A DNA stretch of 64,000 nucleotides, taken from assembly GCF_001654925.1 (NCBI RefSeq), contig NZ_LXER01000006.1, positions 248,001-312,000 on the forward strand, given 5' to 3'. Positions 16,904-27,988 of this stretch are shown here, in pieces (within the stretch, counting starts at the first letter, position 1; every line of letters begins with the position of its first letter). The notes under the pieces are model-generated. The model was not told the origin of the DNA and ran no database searches. It saw nothing but the letters and a program-made list of their open reading frames with translations. Made by a program: the position numbers and the translations under genes. Origin of the DNA: Buttiauxella brennerae ATCC 51605. Lineage in GTDB: Bacteria; Pseudomonadota; Gammaproteobacteria; Enterobacterales; Enterobacteriaceae.

Positions 16904-17398
16904 TTATTCGCTGACGGTTACGCTTGTGATAACCACGTCTTCTTTAGGAACGTCCTGGTGCATACCGCTGCGGCCAGTGGACACGCCTTTGATTTTCTCA
17001 ACAACGTCCATGCCTTCAACCACTTCAGCAAACACGCAGTAACCCCAACCTTGCATGCTTTCGCTGCTGAAGTTCAGGAAATCGTTGTCAGCCACGTTAA
17101 TAAAGAACTGGGAACTTGCAGAATGTGGCGCCTGGGTACGAGCCATTGCCAGCGTACCTTTCGTGTTTTTCAGGCCGTTATTCGCTTCGTTCTGGATGGT
17201 GTCTTTGGTGTCTTTTTGCTTCATACCCGGTTCAAAACCGCCGCCCTGGATCATGAAACCGTTGATCACACGGTGGAAAATGGTGTTCGCGTAGAAACCT
17301 TCGCGGCAGTACTCGAGGAAGTTTTTAACAGTTTCAGGCGCTTTATCATCAAAAGTTTTGATTACGATATCGCCGTGATTAGTATGAAAAGTAACCAT
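16904..17398 (-). CDS. ppiB: Peptidyl-prolyl cis-trans isomerase B (cyclophilin)
   Basis: 164 residues from ATG 17398 (AGGA upstream); an opening three codons earlier is less likely because E. coli PpiB begins [10 protein letters not shown]. Cyclophilin motifs [13 protein letters not shown] and [15 protein letters not shown] are present. Cytoplasmic, no signal peptide. It is divergent from cysS and upstream of lpxH. Confidence 0.96.
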   Translation of the reverse strand: MVTFHTNHGDIVIKTFDDKAPETVKNFLEYCREGFYANTIFHRVINGFMIQGGGFEPGMKQKDTKDTIQNEANNGLKNTKGTLAMARTQAPHSASSQFFINVADNDFLNFSSESMQGWGYCVFAEVVEGMDVVEKIKGVSTGRSGMHQDVPKEDVVITSVTVSE

Positions 17399-17574
17399 GC
17401 TGTGCATCCTATATTAGTCAGACAGTGTTCGGGCAGACGGTGCCGCGACACAAGGTGGTTGTTATAGCATAACTGCACATGATCATCACCTTGCAAAGCG
17501 TGCTGCTTCCGTGTGAAATTTTGATGTAACATATAGCCTAATTTTGAAATCACACGCTTACATGGAATCCCCTG

Positions 17575-18963
17575 ATGTTAAAAATCTTCAATACAATGAG
17601 TCGCCAAAAAGAGGAATTCAAACCTATTCATGCCGGAGAAGTTGGCATGTACGTGTGTGGTATCACCGTTTACGATTTGTGTCATATCGGCCATGGCCGT
17701 ACTTTTGTTGCCTTTGATGTGGTCGCGCGTTACCTGCGCTTTATCGGCTATAAGCTGAAGTATGTGCGCAACATTACCGACATCGACGATAAAATCATCA
17801 AACGCGCCAATGAAAACGGCGAAGATTTTGTTGCGCTCGTAGACCGCATGGTTGCCGAAATGCACACCGATTTCGACGCGCTGAATATTTTGCGCCCGGA
17901 CAGCGAGCCACGCGCCACCAAACATATTCCGGACATCATCGAAATTGTTGAACAGCTTATCGCGCGTAATCACGCTTATGTTGCCAGCAATGGCGATGTG
18001 ATGTTCTGGGTCGAAAGCGATGCCGATTACGGCAAACTTTCTCGCCAGGACCTGGAGCAACTGCAAGCCGGTGCCCGTGTTGAAGTAGAAGCGAACGTTA
18101 AGCGCAACCCGATGGATTTCGTGCTGTGGAAAATGTCGAAACCAGGCGAGCCAAGCTGGTCATCCCCGTGGGGCGAAGGTCGTCCAGGCTGGCACATCGA
18201 ATGTTCTGCCATGAACTGCAAGCAGCTTGGTAACCATTTTGATATTCATGGTGGCGGTTCAGACCTGATGTTCCCGCACCACGAAAACGAAATCGCGCAG
18301 TCCACCTGTGCGCACGGCGGCGAATACGTTAACACCTGGATGCACTCCGGGATGGTGATGGTTGACCGTGAAAAAATGTCCAAATCACTGGGCAACTTCT
18401 TCACCGTGCGTGAGGTGCTTAAGTATTACGATGCCGAAACCATTCGCTACTTCCTGATGTCCGGCCACTATCGTAGCCAACTGAACTACAGCGAAGAGAA
18501 CCTGAAACAGGCGCGTACTTCGCTTGAGCGTTTGTACACCGCACTGCGTGGCACCGACGGCAGCGTTCAGCCTGCGGGCGGCGAAGCCTTTGAAGCTCGT
18601 TTCCGTGAAGCGATGGACGATGATTTCAATACGCCGGAAGCCTACTCTGTGCTGTTTGATATGGCGCGTGAAGTGAACCGCCTGAAAACTGAGGATTTGG
18701 TTGCAGCAAATAGCCTCGCGGCTGCGCTGCGCCAGCTTTCTGGTGTTCTGGGTTTACTGGAACAAGATCCAGAAGCATTCCTGCAAGGTGGTGCACAGTC
18801 TGACGACGGTGAAGTGGCTGAGATCGAAGCGCTCATCAAACAGCGTAACGATGCCCGTCAGTCAAAAGACTGGGCGCTGGCGGATCAGGCTCGTGATCGC
18901 TTGAATGAAATGGGCATTGTGCTGGAAGATGGCGCGCAAGGGACAACCTGGCGTCGCAAATAG
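17575..18963 (+). CDS. cysS: Cysteinyl-tRNA synthetase
   Basis: 462 residues (E. coli 461). The HIGH motif is at 37-40 with the zinc-ligand cysteine C28 in CGITVYD; KMSKS is near 267; the zinc site also includes WHIECSAM near 205. The enzyme activates cysteine and charges tRNA-Cys. It is divergent from ppiB, and an intrinsic terminator follows. In E. coli ybcI, ybcJ and folD come next; here an IprA-like gene follows. Confidence 0.98.
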   Translation: MLKIFNTMSRQKEEFKPIHAGEVGMYVCGITVYDLCHIGHGRTFVAFDVVARYLRFIGYKLKYVRNITDIDDKIIKRANENGEDFVALVDRMVAEMHTDFDALNILRPDSEPRATKHIPDIIEIVEQLIARNHAYVASNGDVMFWVESDADYGKLSRQDLEQLQAGARVEVEANVKRNPMDFVLWKMSKPGEPSWSSPWGEGRPGWHIECSAMNCKQLGNHFDIHGGGSDLMFPHHENEIAQSTCAHGGEYVNTWMHSGMVMVDREKMSKSLGNFFTVREVLKYYDAETIRYFLMSGHYRSQLNYSEENLKQARTSLERLYTALRGTDGSVQPAGGEAFEARFREAMDDDFNTPEAYSVLFDMAREVNRLKTEDLVAANSLAAALRQLSGVLGLLEQDPEAFLQGGAQSDDGEVAEIEALIKQRNDARQSKDWALADQARDRLNEMGIVLEDGAQGTTWRRK

Positions 18964-18982
18964 CCATTTAGAATCAATAGTA

Positions 18983-19010
18983 AAAAAGCAGCTCAGGCTG
19001 CTTTTTTTTA
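18983..19010 (+). terminator. cysS terminator
   Basis: GCAGC, loop TCAG, GCTGC, then seven or eight T residues. Confidence 0.9.
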
Positions 19011-19052
19011 TGCGCTATTATATTGGTGACACGAATGAGAAAGGGTTGATTC

Positions 19053-19715
19053 ATGGTCACTATAAATGATGGATGCAGTGATAATTCGGTCTTCCCTCAT
19101 GCTTCCTCCCGGCCAACAGCCGAGTTAATGGAATTGCAGGACGCGCTTTCAACGCTGGGAAGTGTGCAAACATTTCATGTGCAGGATGAAATTCATGCGA
19201 CCCGAGAAAATGAAAAGTCACTTTTTCTTTTCACCGAAGGAAATTTCACCTGTATCCGCGCAAGCGATGGTTTAGTCATTAGTTCAATTCACGCCCCCAT
19301 GATTTATGGCATCGCCGAGTGTTTACGGCCACGGGGAGGCTGGTTTCTGAAAGCACAAGAATTATGCCAGGGGCGGGTTATTCCGGCATCTCAAGCCTTT
19401 GAAATGTTCACTGAAAAACAGCTGTGGCAATCTGTTGCTATCACGCTTTCCTGGTATATTCAGGTCGTGACTTACCGCGAAGAGCATCTGATTGGTGTGA
19501 CGGCTTACGTCATGGTACGCAATAAACTGCTCGAGTTGAATTTGCTGGCACCTGAAACTCGCGCTAACGTGAATGTGGCCGACTACATTCAGGAACGCAC
19601 GCAGCTTGCACACAGCACTATCATGGCGATTCTTGGCGAGTTAAGACGCGGAGATTACGTTGAGATTAAGCGTGGGAGGCTGATGGGTATTAAGCATTTG
19701 CCTAAAGAGTATTAA
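19053..19715 (+). CDS. IprA/YaiV-like cAMP-receptor-fold regulator
   Basis: 220 residues. The C-terminal third (YIQERTQLAHSTIMAILGELRRGDYVEIKRGRLMGIKHLPKEY) closely follows the E. coli YaiV (IprA) pattern: QRT..S.S.V...L..LR.G.YIE...G.L..I..LP.EY, a winged helix-turn-helix. The N-terminal part looks like a degenerate cyclic-nucleotide-binding barrel. IprA was described as an inhibitor of hydrogen peroxide resistance in Salmonella. It is convergent with ahpF, sharing a bidirectional terminator, so proximity to ahpCF is suggestive but not proof of a link. It may be a second member of the family in this genome. Confidence 0.75.
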   Translation: MVTINDGCSDNSVFPHASSRPTAELMELQDALSTLGSVQTFHVQDEIHATRENEKSLFLFTEGNFTCIRASDGLVISSIHAPMIYGIAECLRPRGGWFLKAQELCQGRVIPASQAFEMFTEKQLWQSVAITLSWYIQVVTYREEHLIGVTAYVMVRNKLLELNLLAPETRANVNVADYIQERTQLAHSTIMAILGELRRGDYVEIKRGRLMGIKHLPKEY

Positions 19716-19748
19716 AAAAATGGCCCGTCAGATGACAGGCCATTTTTA
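19714..19748. terminator. Bidirectional terminator between the IprA-like gene and ahpF
   Basis: AAAAATGGCC and GGCCATTTTT arms flank a 13-base loop, with A-run and T-run on opposite sides, fitting termination in both directions. Confidence 0.85.
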
Positions 19749-19763
19749 AGATGAATATCAGTC

Positions 19764-21323
19764 TTACGAGTTGCGAATCAAATAATCAAATGCGCTTAGA
19801 GAGGCTTTCGCGCCTTCGCCTGTAGCGATGATAATTTGCTTGTACGGCACGGTAGTGCAATCGCCCGCGGCAAACACGCCTTTCACGGTTGTCTCGCACT
19901 TCGCATCAATAATGATTTCACCCATGCGGTTGCGTTCAACGCTGCCTTCCAGCCAGTTGGTGTTCGGCAATAGACCGATTTGCACGAAAATACCTGCCAG
20001 TTCAATCTGATGCACGCTTTCAGTCACGCGGTCTTTATACTGCAATCCGGTCACTTTGCTGCCATCGCCTTTCACTTCCAGCGTCTGCGCGTTCAAAATA
20101 ATATCGACATTTTTCAGGCTGCGGAGTTTCTTCTGCAGGACCTGGTCGGCTTTCATTTCTGGGGCAAATTCCAGCAGGGTAACGTGTTCAACAAGACCCG
20201 CCAGGTCAATCGCCGCTTCCACGCCGGAGTTACCGCCGCCAATCACCGCTACGCGTTTGCCTTTAAACAGCGGGCCGTCGCAGTGCGGGCAATAAGTCAC
20301 GCCTTTGGTACGGTACTGTTCTTCGCCAGGCACGTTCATATTGCGCCATTTTGCACCCGTCGCAATGATAATGCTGCGTGCGCTCAGGGTGGCGCCGGAA
20401 GCCGTTTGAATCTGATGTAAGCCGCCTTCGGTTTTCGCCGGGATAAGCTTGCTGGCACTTTGGGTGTCGATAACATCCACGTCGTAATCATCAACGTGTG
20501 CTTTCAGTGCCCCAGCCAGTTTCTGGCCTTCCGTTTTTGGTACGGAAATATAGTTTTCGATATCAACAGTATCTAAAACCTGGCCGCCAAAACGCTCGCC
20601 CATCAAACCGGTGCGAATGCCTTTACGTGCCGAGTAAACCGCTGCTGCAGCCCCCGCAGGGCCGCTACCGACAATCAGCACATCGTAAGCATCGCGTTTG
20701 TTCAGCGCTTCGGCCGCACGTTTTTCAGCACCGGTATCAATTTTACCGACGATTTCAGCTAACGTCATGCGGCCCTGGCCGAACTCTTTACCGTTGAGGA
20801 ACACCGCAGGCACGCCCATCACGTTGCGATCCGTAATCTCATTCTGGTAAACGCCACCGTCAATTGCCGTGTGGCTGATGCGCGGGTTTAGCACCGCCAT
20901 CAAGTTTAGCGCCTGCACCACGTCCGGGCAGTTGTGGCACGAAAGCGAGTAATAGGTTTCAAAATGGAAATCGCCGTCGATTTCACGGATCTGCTCAAGC
21001 AAATCTTGCGACTCTTTCGACGGATGTCCCCCGGTTTGCAGCAAAGCCAAAACCAGAGAAGTAAATTCATGGCCGAGTGGGGAACCCGCAAAGCGTGGGC
21101 CTTTATCGGAACCTGGGTTGGTAATCAAAAACGACGGTTTGCGCACCGGCAAGTCGTTATTAATGTTGAAGGAAACTTTCTCAGATAACTCAGCAATTTC
21201 TGCCAGCAGTTCCTTTATCTCGGCTGATTTTGCACTGTCGTCCAGCGTGGCAATCAACTCAACAGGTTTAGTTAAGCGCTCAAGGTAGGCCTTGAGTTGG
21301 GTTTTCATGTTGTTGTCGAGCAT
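19764..21323 (-). CDS. ahpF: Alkyl hydroperoxide reductase, flavoprotein subunit
   Basis: 519 residues (E. coli 521), with the same start, M-L-D-x-N-M-K. The N-terminal double thioredoxin-fold domain carries CHNC near 129-132, then FAD/NADH domains with [10 protein letters not shown] near 220 and the active CPHC near 345-348. It passes electrons from NADH to AhpC. It lies about 96 bases after ahpC on the same strand, as in E. coli. Confidence 0.97.
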   Translation of the reverse strand: MLDNNMKTQLKAYLERLTKPVELIATLDDSAKSAEIKELLAEIAELSEKVSFNINNDLPVRKPSFLITNPGSDKGPRFAGSPLGHEFTSLVLALLQTGGHPSKESQDLLEQIREIDGDFHFETYYSLSCHNCPDVVQALNLMAVLNPRISHTAIDGGVYQNEITDRNVMGVPAVFLNGKEFGQGRMTLAEIVGKIDTGAEKRAAEALNKRDAYDVLIVGSGPAGAAAAVYSARKGIRTGLMGERFGGQVLDTVDIENYISVPKTEGQKLAGALKAHVDDYDVDVIDTQSASKLIPAKTEGGLHQIQTASGATLSARSIIIATGAKWRNMNVPGEEQYRTKGVTYCPHCDGPLFKGKRVAVIGGGNSGVEAAIDLAGLVEHVTLLEFAPEMKADQVLQKKLRSLKNVDIILNAQTLEVKGDGSKVTGLQYKDRVTESVHQIELAGIFVQIGLLPNTNWLEGSVERNRMGEIIIDAKCETTVKGVFAAGDCTTVPYKQIIIATGEGAKASLSAFDYLIRNS

Positions 21324-21419
21324 TTAAATCTCCCTGATGGCGAGAATAACCAGGGTGGACAGGCTTGCGCGCTGCCCACCGCTGAGTTAGTTATTGCAGG
21401 TGTTCATTGTCTTATTTTT

Positions 21420-21983
21420 TTAGATCTTACCGACCAGGTCTAAAGATGGAGAAAGCGTTGCTTCACCTTCTTTCCATTTAGCCGGGCAAACTTCACCTGG
21501 GTGAGATGCCACATATTGAGCCGCTTTCACTTTACGCAGCAGATCAGAGGCGTCACGGCCAATACCTTCAGCAGTCACTTCGATAGCCTGAATGATGCCC
21601 TGTGGGTCAACAATAAAGGTACCGCGATCCGCCAGGCCTTCGTCTTCACGCATGTTTTCGAAGTTACGAGTCAGTGCGCCAGTTGGGTCACCGATCATTG
21701 CGTATTTGATTTTCGCGATGGTGTCAGAGCTGCTGTGCCACGCTTTGTGAGTGAAATGGGTGTCCGTGGAAACAGAATAGATATCCACGCCCAGTTTCTG
21801 GAATTCGTCGTAATGGTCAGCAACATCGCCCAGTTCAGTTGGGCAAACAAAAGTGAAGTCAGCTGGGTAGAAGAAGAAAACGCTCCAGCGACCTTCTACA
21901 TCCTTTTCGGTAACTTCAATGAATTCACCGTTTTTAAAAGCGCTGTTTTTGAATGGTTTGATTTTTGTATTAATTAAAGACAT
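21420..21983 (-). CDS. ahpC: Alkyl hydroperoxide reductase, peroxiredoxin subunit
   Basis: 187 residues, a typical two-cysteine peroxiredoxin: peroxidatic C47 in [10 protein letters not shown] and resolving cysteine near 166 in GEVCPAKW. It reduces hydrogen peroxide and organic hydroperoxides with AhpF. The promoter region (21984-22130) contains an AT-rich element, TTATCAATTCGATA on the reverse strand, resembling the OxyR-bound region of E. coli ahpC. In E. coli dsbG is upstream and divergent; here opgB is. Confidence 0.98.
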   Translation of the reverse strand: MSLINTKIKPFKNSAFKNGEFIEVTEKDVEGRWSVFFFYPADFTFVCPTELGDVADHYDEFQKLGVDIYSVSTDTHFTHKAWHSSSDTIAKIKYAMIGDPTGALTRNFENMREDEGLADRGTFIVDPQGIIQAIEVTAEGIGRDASDLLRKVKAAQYVASHPGEVCPAKWKEGEATLSPSLDLVGKI

Positions 21984-22440
21984 CTGTACTTCCTCCGTTT
22001 TGCGATGGGAGAAAGGTACCGAATAATTGCGTCTGGCTCTAATGGGTAAGCTGTATCGAATTGATAAGTTTTACCTAACAACTTAATTAATACCCGGAAT
22101 GTTCTGCCTCTACGGATATAAAAAAAAGCCACCCGTTGCGGGGTGGCTTCTCATGTTGCGCGTTACAATTCCACTTTAAAAAATCATAACAGCGGCGGGA
22201 TTAAATCATTGATGTAGCGGATGGGTCAATCCGCGCAACCCTTGTATTAACGATGGTTCTGATAGCTATTTGCTATTGATTCCCCCTGTACCCTTACTTT
22301 TAGCGGGTACAATTCCGAAATGCAGCACACTTTCATGTCAGAGAAATTGCAGGACTGTGACAACAACGCTAGATTTAGCGGTCAGTAGTGACTGGGTTCA
22401 GTTTTGCGCACTTATGCGCATCTATTTCGAGGGTCAGGCG
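21984..22440. promoter_or_regulatory. ahpC/opgB intergenic region
   Basis: This gap holds the ahpC ribosome binding site (GGAGGAAG) and promoter, a possible OxyR region (about 22040-22075), a hairpin GCCACCC/GGGTGGC at 22128-22147 with an A-run on its left that could end reverse-strand transcripts, and the opgB leader with an inverted repeat GTACCC/GGGTAC (22288-22310). A longer frame upstream of opgB from 22270 is not supported by homology. Confidence 0.45.
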
Positions 22441-24729
22441 TTGTCGGAAATGCTTTCAATTGTGTTGTTTGTCGCAGCCATTGCCGTGTACGCCGTAAAA
22501 GCAGGTCGTAACGTCTGGTGGTTTATCGCCATCCTTCTGATTCTGGGGCTGTATATTGTCCTGAACGTCACCTTTGTTGCCAGTAACTACTTTACCGGCG
22601 ACGGGATTAACGACGCCGTGCTTTACACGCTAACCAGCAGCCTGACTGGCGCCGGGATTGGCAAATACATACTGCCGGGTGTGGGCGTGTTTGTCGCGCT
22701 GGTGGCCGTTTTCAGCGGCCTGACCTGGATTTTACGCCGTCGTAAAAACTACCCTCACCATTTTGGCTATAGCCTGTTGGCACTCATGCTGGCGATGGGT
22801 TCTGTGGATGCGTCACCCGCATTCCGCCAGGTCGCTGAGCTGGTAAAATCGCAAACTCGTTCCGGCGATTCTGATTTTGATGTTTATTACAAAGTCCCGC
22901 AGGGGAGTATTAAAGACCCTAAATTAAACCTGGTTTATATTTACGGTGAAAGTCTGGAACGCACTTATTTGCAGCCGGAATATTTTCCTGACTTAGCCCC
23001 GGAATTAACCGGGCTTAAAAATGAAGCAATAGATTTCAGCCATACGGTGCAATTACCGGGAACCGATTATACCATTGCCGGAATGGTCGCCTCGCAATGT
23101 GGTATTCCGTTATTTGCACCATTTGAAGGTAATTCCTCGGCTTCGATGTCGAGTTTCTTCCCGAAAAATATCTGCCTTGGCGATATCCTCAAAGCCTCGG
23201 GATATGAAAATTACTTTATGCAGGGCGCGGACTTGCGCTTTGCGGGCAAAGACATCTTTTTACAGTCTCATGGTTTCGACCATATGTACGGCGCGCAAGA
23301 GCTGAAAAGCATGGTGGCTGACCCGGAATACCGTAATAACTGGGGCTTCTACGACGATACGGTTCTGGACGAGGTGTATGAAAAGTATGTTGAACTGTCG
23401 AAAAAGAATAAACGATTCTCCCTGTTTACGCTGACCGTCGACACGCATCACCCTGACGGCTTTATTTCGAAAACCTGTAAGCGCCGCAGTTACCGTTTTG
23501 ACGGTAAAGAAAACCAATCCTTCAGCGCCGTGGCTTGCAGCCAGGAACACGTTGCCGCCCTTATCGAGAAAATAAAAGCATCGCCGTATTTTAAAAATAC
23601 CGTCATTGTGGTGAGTTCCGATCACCTGGCAATGAATAACACCGCGTACAAATACCTCAATCAGCATGACCGTAATAACCTGTTCTTTATTATTCGCGGT
23701 GATAAACCACAGGCCGATCTGGTGCCGGTAAAACGCAGCACGCTGGATAACGGGGCAACGGTGTTAGATGTGTTAGGCGGCGATAATTATCTTGGGCTGG
23801 GGCGCAGTAGTTTGTCCGGGCAGTCTATTGCATCGGTATTCCTTAACGTCAAAGAAAAGGTGATGGAGTGGAAACCTGATGTCATCGATCTGTGGAACTT
23901 CCCGAAAACAATTACCCAGTATGAAATTGACCAGAAGAAAAATACCTTCAGCTATTCGGGGGCGCATTTCAAAATGCCACTGTTGCTGCGTGTTCTGGAT
24001 AAAAAAATAGAACCGTTGCCTGAAAGCGAATATTCAGCGCCGTTGCGTTATCAACTGGCTGACTTTAAAGAGAATGACAAATTTATCTGGGCCGACCGCT
24101 GCTTCAAAATGGCGCGTTTATGGGAACCCAACCTGGCACTTTCGACCGGGCTGTGCGTGGCTCAGGGGCAAGTGGGTGGGCAAACATCGGTGCGTTTAAT
24201 TGAACAGCCGCAAGAGCAACACGCCGTTCAATTTGCGCAGCAAAATATCGACAAAGCGCAGTTTAAAAAGAATGTCGCATTGTTGAAGGTCGATGAAAAT
24301 GCCATTCGTTATCAGGCCGACAGTTTTATTTTCAACGTTCCGGGTGCGCCGCAAAATGTGAAAGAGTTTAGCGGGATTTCTCGCCCGGAAGAGTGGGGCC
24401 GCTGGTCGAATGCCAACCTGGCACCGGAAGTGAAAATTGAATACGCCGAGCCGCTACCGGAGAAGTTTGATCTGGTGATTACGGCGAAAGCCTTTGGCCC
24501 GAATATCGGTAAGCCTGTGCCGGTAAAAGTGGGGAGCCAGCAGCAAACATTGGTCCTGGGTGAAGATGCCAGTACCACGACGCTGCATTTCGATAACCCT
24601 GAACGCAGCAATGTGCTGGAGATTGTTCCACCGCAACCGCAGTTATCGAATGAAGGTAATATTCTTGGCCATGAACCGCGCAAGCTGGGTATTGGGATGG
24701 AGGATATTAAGGTGGTGCCAGCGGCTTAG
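22441..24729 (+). CDS. opgB: Phosphoglycerol transferase I (osmoregulated periplasmic glucans)
   Basis: 762 residues from TTG 22441, very close to E. coli OpgB (763; start MSELLS versus MSEMLS). GAGGG sits seven bases before the TTG; the ATG at 22450 has no suitable site. Several N-terminal membrane segments (about 1-110) precede a periplasmic alkaline-phosphatase-superfamily domain: nucleophile region [10 protein letters not shown] near 165 and SSDHLAMNN near 400. It transfers phosphoglycerol from phosphatidylglycerol to periplasmic glucans. In E. coli opgB is far away, near dnaTC, so this location is a rearrangement or a second copy. Confidence 0.93.
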   Translation: MSEMLSIVLFVAAIAVYAVKAGRNVWWFIAILLILGLYIVLNVTFVASNYFTGDGINDAVLYTLTSSLTGAGIGKYILPGVGVFVALVAVFSGLTWILRRRKNYPHHFGYSLLALMLAMGSVDASPAFRQVAELVKSQTRSGDSDFDVYYKVPQGSIKDPKLNLVYIYGESLERTYLQPEYFPDLAPELTGLKNEAIDFSHTVQLPGTDYTIAGMVASQCGIPLFAPFEGNSSASMSSFFPKNICLGDILKASGYENYFMQGADLRFAGKDIFLQSHGFDHMYGAQELKSMVADPEYRNNWGFYDDTVLDEVYEKYVELSKKNKRFSLFTLTVDTHHPDGFISKTCKRRSYRFDGKENQSFSAVACSQEHVAALIEKIKASPYFKNTVIVVSSDHLAMNNTAYKYLNQHDRNNLFFIIRGDKPQADLVPVKRSTLDNGATVLDVLGGDNYLGLGRSSLSGQSIASVFLNVKEKVMEWKPDVIDLWNFPKTITQYEIDQKKNTFSYSGAHFKMPLLLRVLDKKIEPLPESEYSAPLRYQLADFKENDKFIWADRCFKMARLWEPNLALSTGLCVAQGQVGGQTSVRLIEQPQEQHAVQFAQQNIDKAQFKKNVALLKVDENAIRYQADSFIFNVPGAPQNVKEFSGISRPEEWGRWSNANLAPEVKIEYAEPLPEKFDLVITAKAFGPNIGKPVPVKVGSQQQTLVLGEDASTTTLHFDNPERSNVLEIVPPQPQLSNEGNILGHEPRKLGIGMEDIKVVPAA

Positions 24730-24760
24730 TTGTCGCATGGCCAGGCTTAAGGTTGTTGCA

Positions 24761-24790
24761 GGGTGGATAAGCGATTAGCGTTATCCACCC
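24761..24790. repeat. REP-like palindrome
   Basis: GGGTGGATAAGCG, five bases, CGTTATCCACCC, between convergent opgB and mtnE. It belongs to the same family as the repeats near 27952, 30332, 36516, 46778, 51062 and 63164. Confidence 0.8.
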
Positions 24791-24804
24791 TTATCCATGA
24801 CAAC

Positions 24805-25965
24805 TCAAACCTTACATAAACGCTCGGCTGCCGCATCCAGCGTCGCTTCCTGCTTCGCAAAGCACAGGCGAATCAACTTATGCGGGAACGGATCGGCGCA
24901 GAACACCGAAAGCGGAATAGCCGCCACGCCAACTTCTTTTGTCAGCCACTGGCAGAAAGTCACATCATCCGCATCGGAAATCGCGCTGTAATCTGCCAAC
25001 AGGAAATAGGTACCTTCGCATGGCAGTATTTCGAAACGGCTGTCTGCCAGCGCCTGAATAAAGCGGTCGCGACGTGCCTTGTAGAATTCCGGTAACTCGC
25101 GATAGTGCTCAGGCTCGGCGCGCAGCATATCCGCAATCGCCAGTTGCGCCGGCGTGTTGACCGCGAAAGTCAGATATTGATGCACTTTACGCAGCTCGGC
25201 ACTAATGGCGGCTGGCGCCACGCAATAACCCACTTTCCAACCCGTCATATGGAACGTTTTGCCAAACGACGACACGGCCACGGCGCGTTCACGCAGTTGT
25301 GGATGAGCGAGCACACTGGCATGACCTGCTTCATCAAAGCAAATGTGCTCGTAAACTTCGTCGCTCAGGACATAAATCTCTTGCTGCTTAATCGCCTGCC
25401 AGAGGGCGGCGAAATCGCTTTTGCGCCACACCGTGGCGGAAGGATTATGCGGCGTATTGAGGATCACCAGGCGCGTGCGTGGGCTGAGCTGCGTGGCGAA
25501 CGCTTCCCAGTCAACGCGAAAAGAGGGCGGCTGGAGGACGATTCGTTTGAGAATGCCACCTGAAAGCGTCACCGCCGGCGCATAGCTATCGTAGCTTGGG
25601 TCGAAACAAATCACCTCATCGCCAGGACGAACCAGCGCAGTAATGGCCGCGTATAAGGCTTCGGTTGCCCCAGCCGTCACGGTGATATCACTGTTGGCAT
25701 CCGGTTTATAGGCATAAAGCTCGGCGGTTTTCTCTGCAATAGCTTCACGCAGTGGCTGCACGCCAGTCATCGGCGCGTACTGGTTAGCCCCGTTTGCCAC
25801 GTGAAACGCGAGGCGCTCCTGCAAATAGCGCGGCCCGTCGAAGTCCGGGAATCCCTGCGACAAGTTAATGGCCTGATGCTGCTGCGCAAGCTGGCTCATC
25901 TGGGTGAAAATGGTGATGCCGAGGGCAGGCAATTTGCTCTCGGGAATCAAGGTTTTTTGCGTCAT
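24805..25965 (-). CDS. mtnE: Methionine aminotransferase (last step of methionine salvage)
   Basis: 386 residues from ATG 25965 (MTQKTLIPESKLP; AAGG upstream). An upstream extension to 26040 would run toward the MetJ boxes and lacks homology. This is E. coli YbdL, a class I PLP aminotransferase: substrate segment NTPHNPSATVW near 180, lysine in SFGKTFHMTGWKVGY near 240, and arginine in KLIRLCFAK. It converts 4-methylthio-2-oxobutanoate to methionine. It is divergent from mtnB across MetJ boxes. Confidence 0.93.
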   Translation of the reverse strand: MTQKTLIPESKLPALGITIFTQMSQLAQQHQAINLSQGFPDFDGPRYLQERLAFHVANGANQYAPMTGVQPLREAIAEKTAELYAYKPDANSDITVTAGATEALYAAITALVRPGDEVICFDPSYDSYAPAVTLSGGILKRIVLQPPSFRVDWEAFATQLSPRTRLVILNTPHNPSATVWRKSDFAALWQAIKQQEIYVLSDEVYEHICFDEAGHASVLAHPQLRERAVAVSSFGKTFHMTGWKVGYCVAPAAISAELRKVHQYLTFAVNTPAQLAIADMLRAEPEHYRELPEFYKARRDRFIQALADSRFEILPCEGTYFLLADYSAISDADDVTFCQWLTKEVGVAAIPLSVFCADPFPHKLIRLCFAKQEATLDAAAERLCKV

Positions 25966-26043
25966 TGTGATACGACCTTTGATGTCACGGCTGTATTCCT
26001 TATGTTGCTGGACTATAACGTCGATGTTAATATTTGGCAATCA

Positions 26044-26067
26044 AGACGCTTAGACGTCTAAACCATA
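26044..26067. promoter_or_regulatory. MetJ box array between mtnE and mtnB
   Basis: Abutting eight-base units: AGACGCTT (6 of 8), AGACGTCT (8 of 8) and a weaker AAACCATA (4 of 8). Tandem met boxes of this phase are bound by MetJ with S-adenosylmethionine. The position is right for repressing both divergent genes. Confidence 0.85.
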
Positions 26068-26104
26068 AAGATATAACAACATCGCACCCGCATTCAGGAG
26101 GGGT

Positions 26105-26719
26105 ATGAAAGCACATCTGCAACTCGCCGAACTCGTGGCGACCTGCCACTGGATAGGCGCGAAAGGTTGGGCACCGGCAACCGGCGGCAATATGTCGGTG
26201 CGGGAAGACGAGATTCACTGCCTGCTCAGCGCATCCGGCAAAGACAAAGGTAGCCTGACGGTGGACGACTTTATTCAGGTTGAGATTGCCAGTAATCGCG
26301 CACCCTCGGGCCGCAAACCCTCGGCAGAAACCGCTTTGCATACTCTGATTTATCGCCTGTTCCCTGACGCGGGGGCGGTTCTGCATACCCATACCGTTAA
26401 TTCGACGGTGCTCTCGCGAGTGGAAAAATCAGACTCACTGGTGCTACGTGGTTACGAGATGCAAAAGTCCCTGACCGGCCAGACCACGCATCTGGATGCG
26501 CTACCGATTGCGATTTTCGACAACGAGCAGGATATCGACAAACTCGCCCGCCGTATTGAGCACTTTGCTACGGAAACGCCCCTCCGTTACGGTTTTTTGC
26601 TGCGCGGACACGGCCTGACCTGCTGGGGCAAAGATGTCGCTCAAGCCCGTCAGCACCTTGAAGGGCTGGAGTTTTTATTTGAATGCGAAATGAATTTACG
26701 CTTGCTGGAGAGAACATGA
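26105..26719 (+). CDS. mtnB: Methylthioribulose-1-phosphate dehydratase
   Basis: 204 residues, class II aldolase fold; zinc ligands are likely in [11 protein letters not shown] (near 95-105) and RGHGLTCWG (near 165). It dehydrates methylthioribulose-1-phosphate to the diketo compound. A strong AGGAGGGG site precedes the ATG. First gene of mtnBCD; mtnC overlaps its end. Confidence 0.95.
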   Translation: MKAHLQLAELVATCHWIGAKGWAPATGGNMSVREDEIHCLLSASGKDKGSLTVDDFIQVEIASNRAPSGRKPSAETALHTLIYRLFPDAGAVLHTHTVNSTVLSRVEKSDSLVLRGYEMQKSLTGQTTHLDALPIAIFDNEQDIDKLARRIEHFATETPLRYGFLLRGHGLTCWGKDVAQARQHLEGLEFLFECEMNLRLLERT

Positions 26720-27405
26720 TCCGCGCCATTATCACCGACATCGAAGGCACCACCAGCGACATCCGCTTCGTGCATAACATTCTTTTCCCGTTTGCCCGTG
26801 AACGGCTGGCGGGATTTGTGCGCGAGCATCAGCAACAAGCACATATTCAGGCGATCATGGTCGATCTGCGTACGGAGATCGAAGAGCCGCAGGCCGATAC
26901 CGAACGGCTGATCGAGATCCTGTTTAGCTTTATGGACCAGGATCGTAAATCCACCGCTTTAAAAGCACTTCAGGGCGAAATCTGGCGAGATGGCTACGTA
27001 AACGGCGATTTTACCGGGCATCTTTATCCAGACGTTCTACCTGTTTTTAACGCCTGGCAGCAGCAGGGCATTGCGCTGTATGTATATTCCTCAGGCTCAG
27101 TAGCTGCGCAGAAATTGTTATTTGGCTACAGCGATGCAGGTGATTTAACCTCGCGGTTCAGCGGCTATTTTGACACCCACGTTGGGGCGAAACGCGACGT
27201 GCAGTCCTATCGCAATATCGCCGCTCAAATTGGCAAGCCTGCGAATGAGCTTTTATTCCTGTCTGATATCCGACAGGAGCTGGATGCCGCGCAGCAGGCG
27301 GGCTGGAACACCGTGCAGTTAATTCGTGGCGAGGAGGACACCGACAGTGTTCACCGTCAGGTTAACCGTTTTGACGAGATAAACCTGGAGCAATTTCCCT
27401 CATGA
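26716..27405 (+). CDS. mtnC: Enolase-phosphatase E1 (acireductone synthase)
   Basis: 229 residues. The HAD motif DIEGTTSDI is at the start (residues 7-15), SSGS near 120 and [13 protein letters not shown] near 180. It enolises and dephosphorylates the diketo intermediate to acireductone. The ATG (26716) overlaps the mtnB stop (ATGA) with GGAGAG upstream; a longer reading from 26683 inside mtnB is unlikely. Confidence 0.95.
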   Translation: MIRAIITDIEGTTSDIRFVHNILFPFARERLAGFVREHQQQAHIQAIMVDLRTEIEEPQADTERLIEILFSFMDQDRKSTALKALQGEIWRDGYVNGDFTGHLYPDVLPVFNAWQQQGIALYVYSSGSVAAQKLLFGYSDAGDLTSRFSGYFDTHVGAKRDVQSYRNIAAQIGKPANELLFLSDIRQELDAAQQAGWNTVQLIRGEEDTDSVHRQVNRFDEINLEQFPS

Positions 27406-27944
27406 GCGCATTGACCATTTTTACCGACACCGAATCCCGCGAGCCGGTGTGGCACAGCACCGATGCTGAGGCTATCCGCGAGCAGTTGAACGCGAAAGAT
27501 GTGCGTTTTGAACGCTGGGAAGCTAACCGCGATTTAGGCCAGAACCCGGAGCCGCAAACGGTGCTGGAAGCCTATCAGCACGCCATCGACAAGCTGGTGG
27601 CGCAGAAAGGCTATCAAAGCTGGGATGTGATAAGCATACGTGCGGATAACCCGCAAAAAGAGGTGATGCGCGGTAAGTTTCTCTCCGAGCATACGCACGG
27701 CGAAGATGAAGTGCGTTTCTTTGTGGAAGGTGCCGGTCTGTTCTGCTTGCATCTGGACGGCAAGATTTACCAGATCCTGTGTGAGAAAAATGATCTGATT
27801 TCAGTACCAGCCGGGACACCGCACTGGTTTGATATGGGCTCGCAGCCGCATTTCACCGCCATTCGTATTTTCGATAATCCGGAAGGGTGGATTGCGAACT
27901 TTACCGGTGATTCGATTGCGGATGCTTATCCGAAGTTGCCTTAA
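27402..27944 (+). CDS. mtnD: Acireductone dioxygenase
   Basis: 180 residues, cupin fold. Metal ligands are H97, H99 and E103 in EHTHGEDE, and the later histidine in PAGTPHWFD (near 140). With iron it yields formate and 4-methylthio-2-oxobutanoate, the substrate of MtnE. Starts within the end of mtnC. Confidence 0.95.
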   Translation: MSALTIFTDTESREPVWHSTDAEAIREQLNAKDVRFERWEANRDLGQNPEPQTVLEAYQHAIDKLVAQKGYQSWDVISIRADNPQKEVMRGKFLSEHTHGEDEVRFFVEGAGLFCLHLDGKIYQILCEKNDLISVPAGTPHWFDMGSQPHFTAIRIFDNPEGWIANFTGDSIADAYPKLP

Positions 27945-27951
27945 GTGAATA

Positions 27952-27982
27952 GTCGGGTGGATAAGCGTAAGCGCCATCCACC
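27952..27982. repeat. REP-like palindrome
   Basis: GGGTGGATAAGCG, TAA, GCGCCATCCACC between convergent mtnD and mtnA. Confidence 0.8.
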
Positions 27983-27988
27983 ATAAAA

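Noticed and set aside
22128-22147. Hairpin as an ahpC-ahpF terminator
   Set aside because: It lies upstream of ahpC, not downstream; the A-run on its left means it could only end reverse-strand transcription entering from the opgB side. No gene there needs it, so function is unclear.
22270-22440. 57-residue N-terminal extension of OpgB
   Set aside because: The segment lacks similarity to OpgB and the TTG at 22441 has a well-spaced ribosome binding site.
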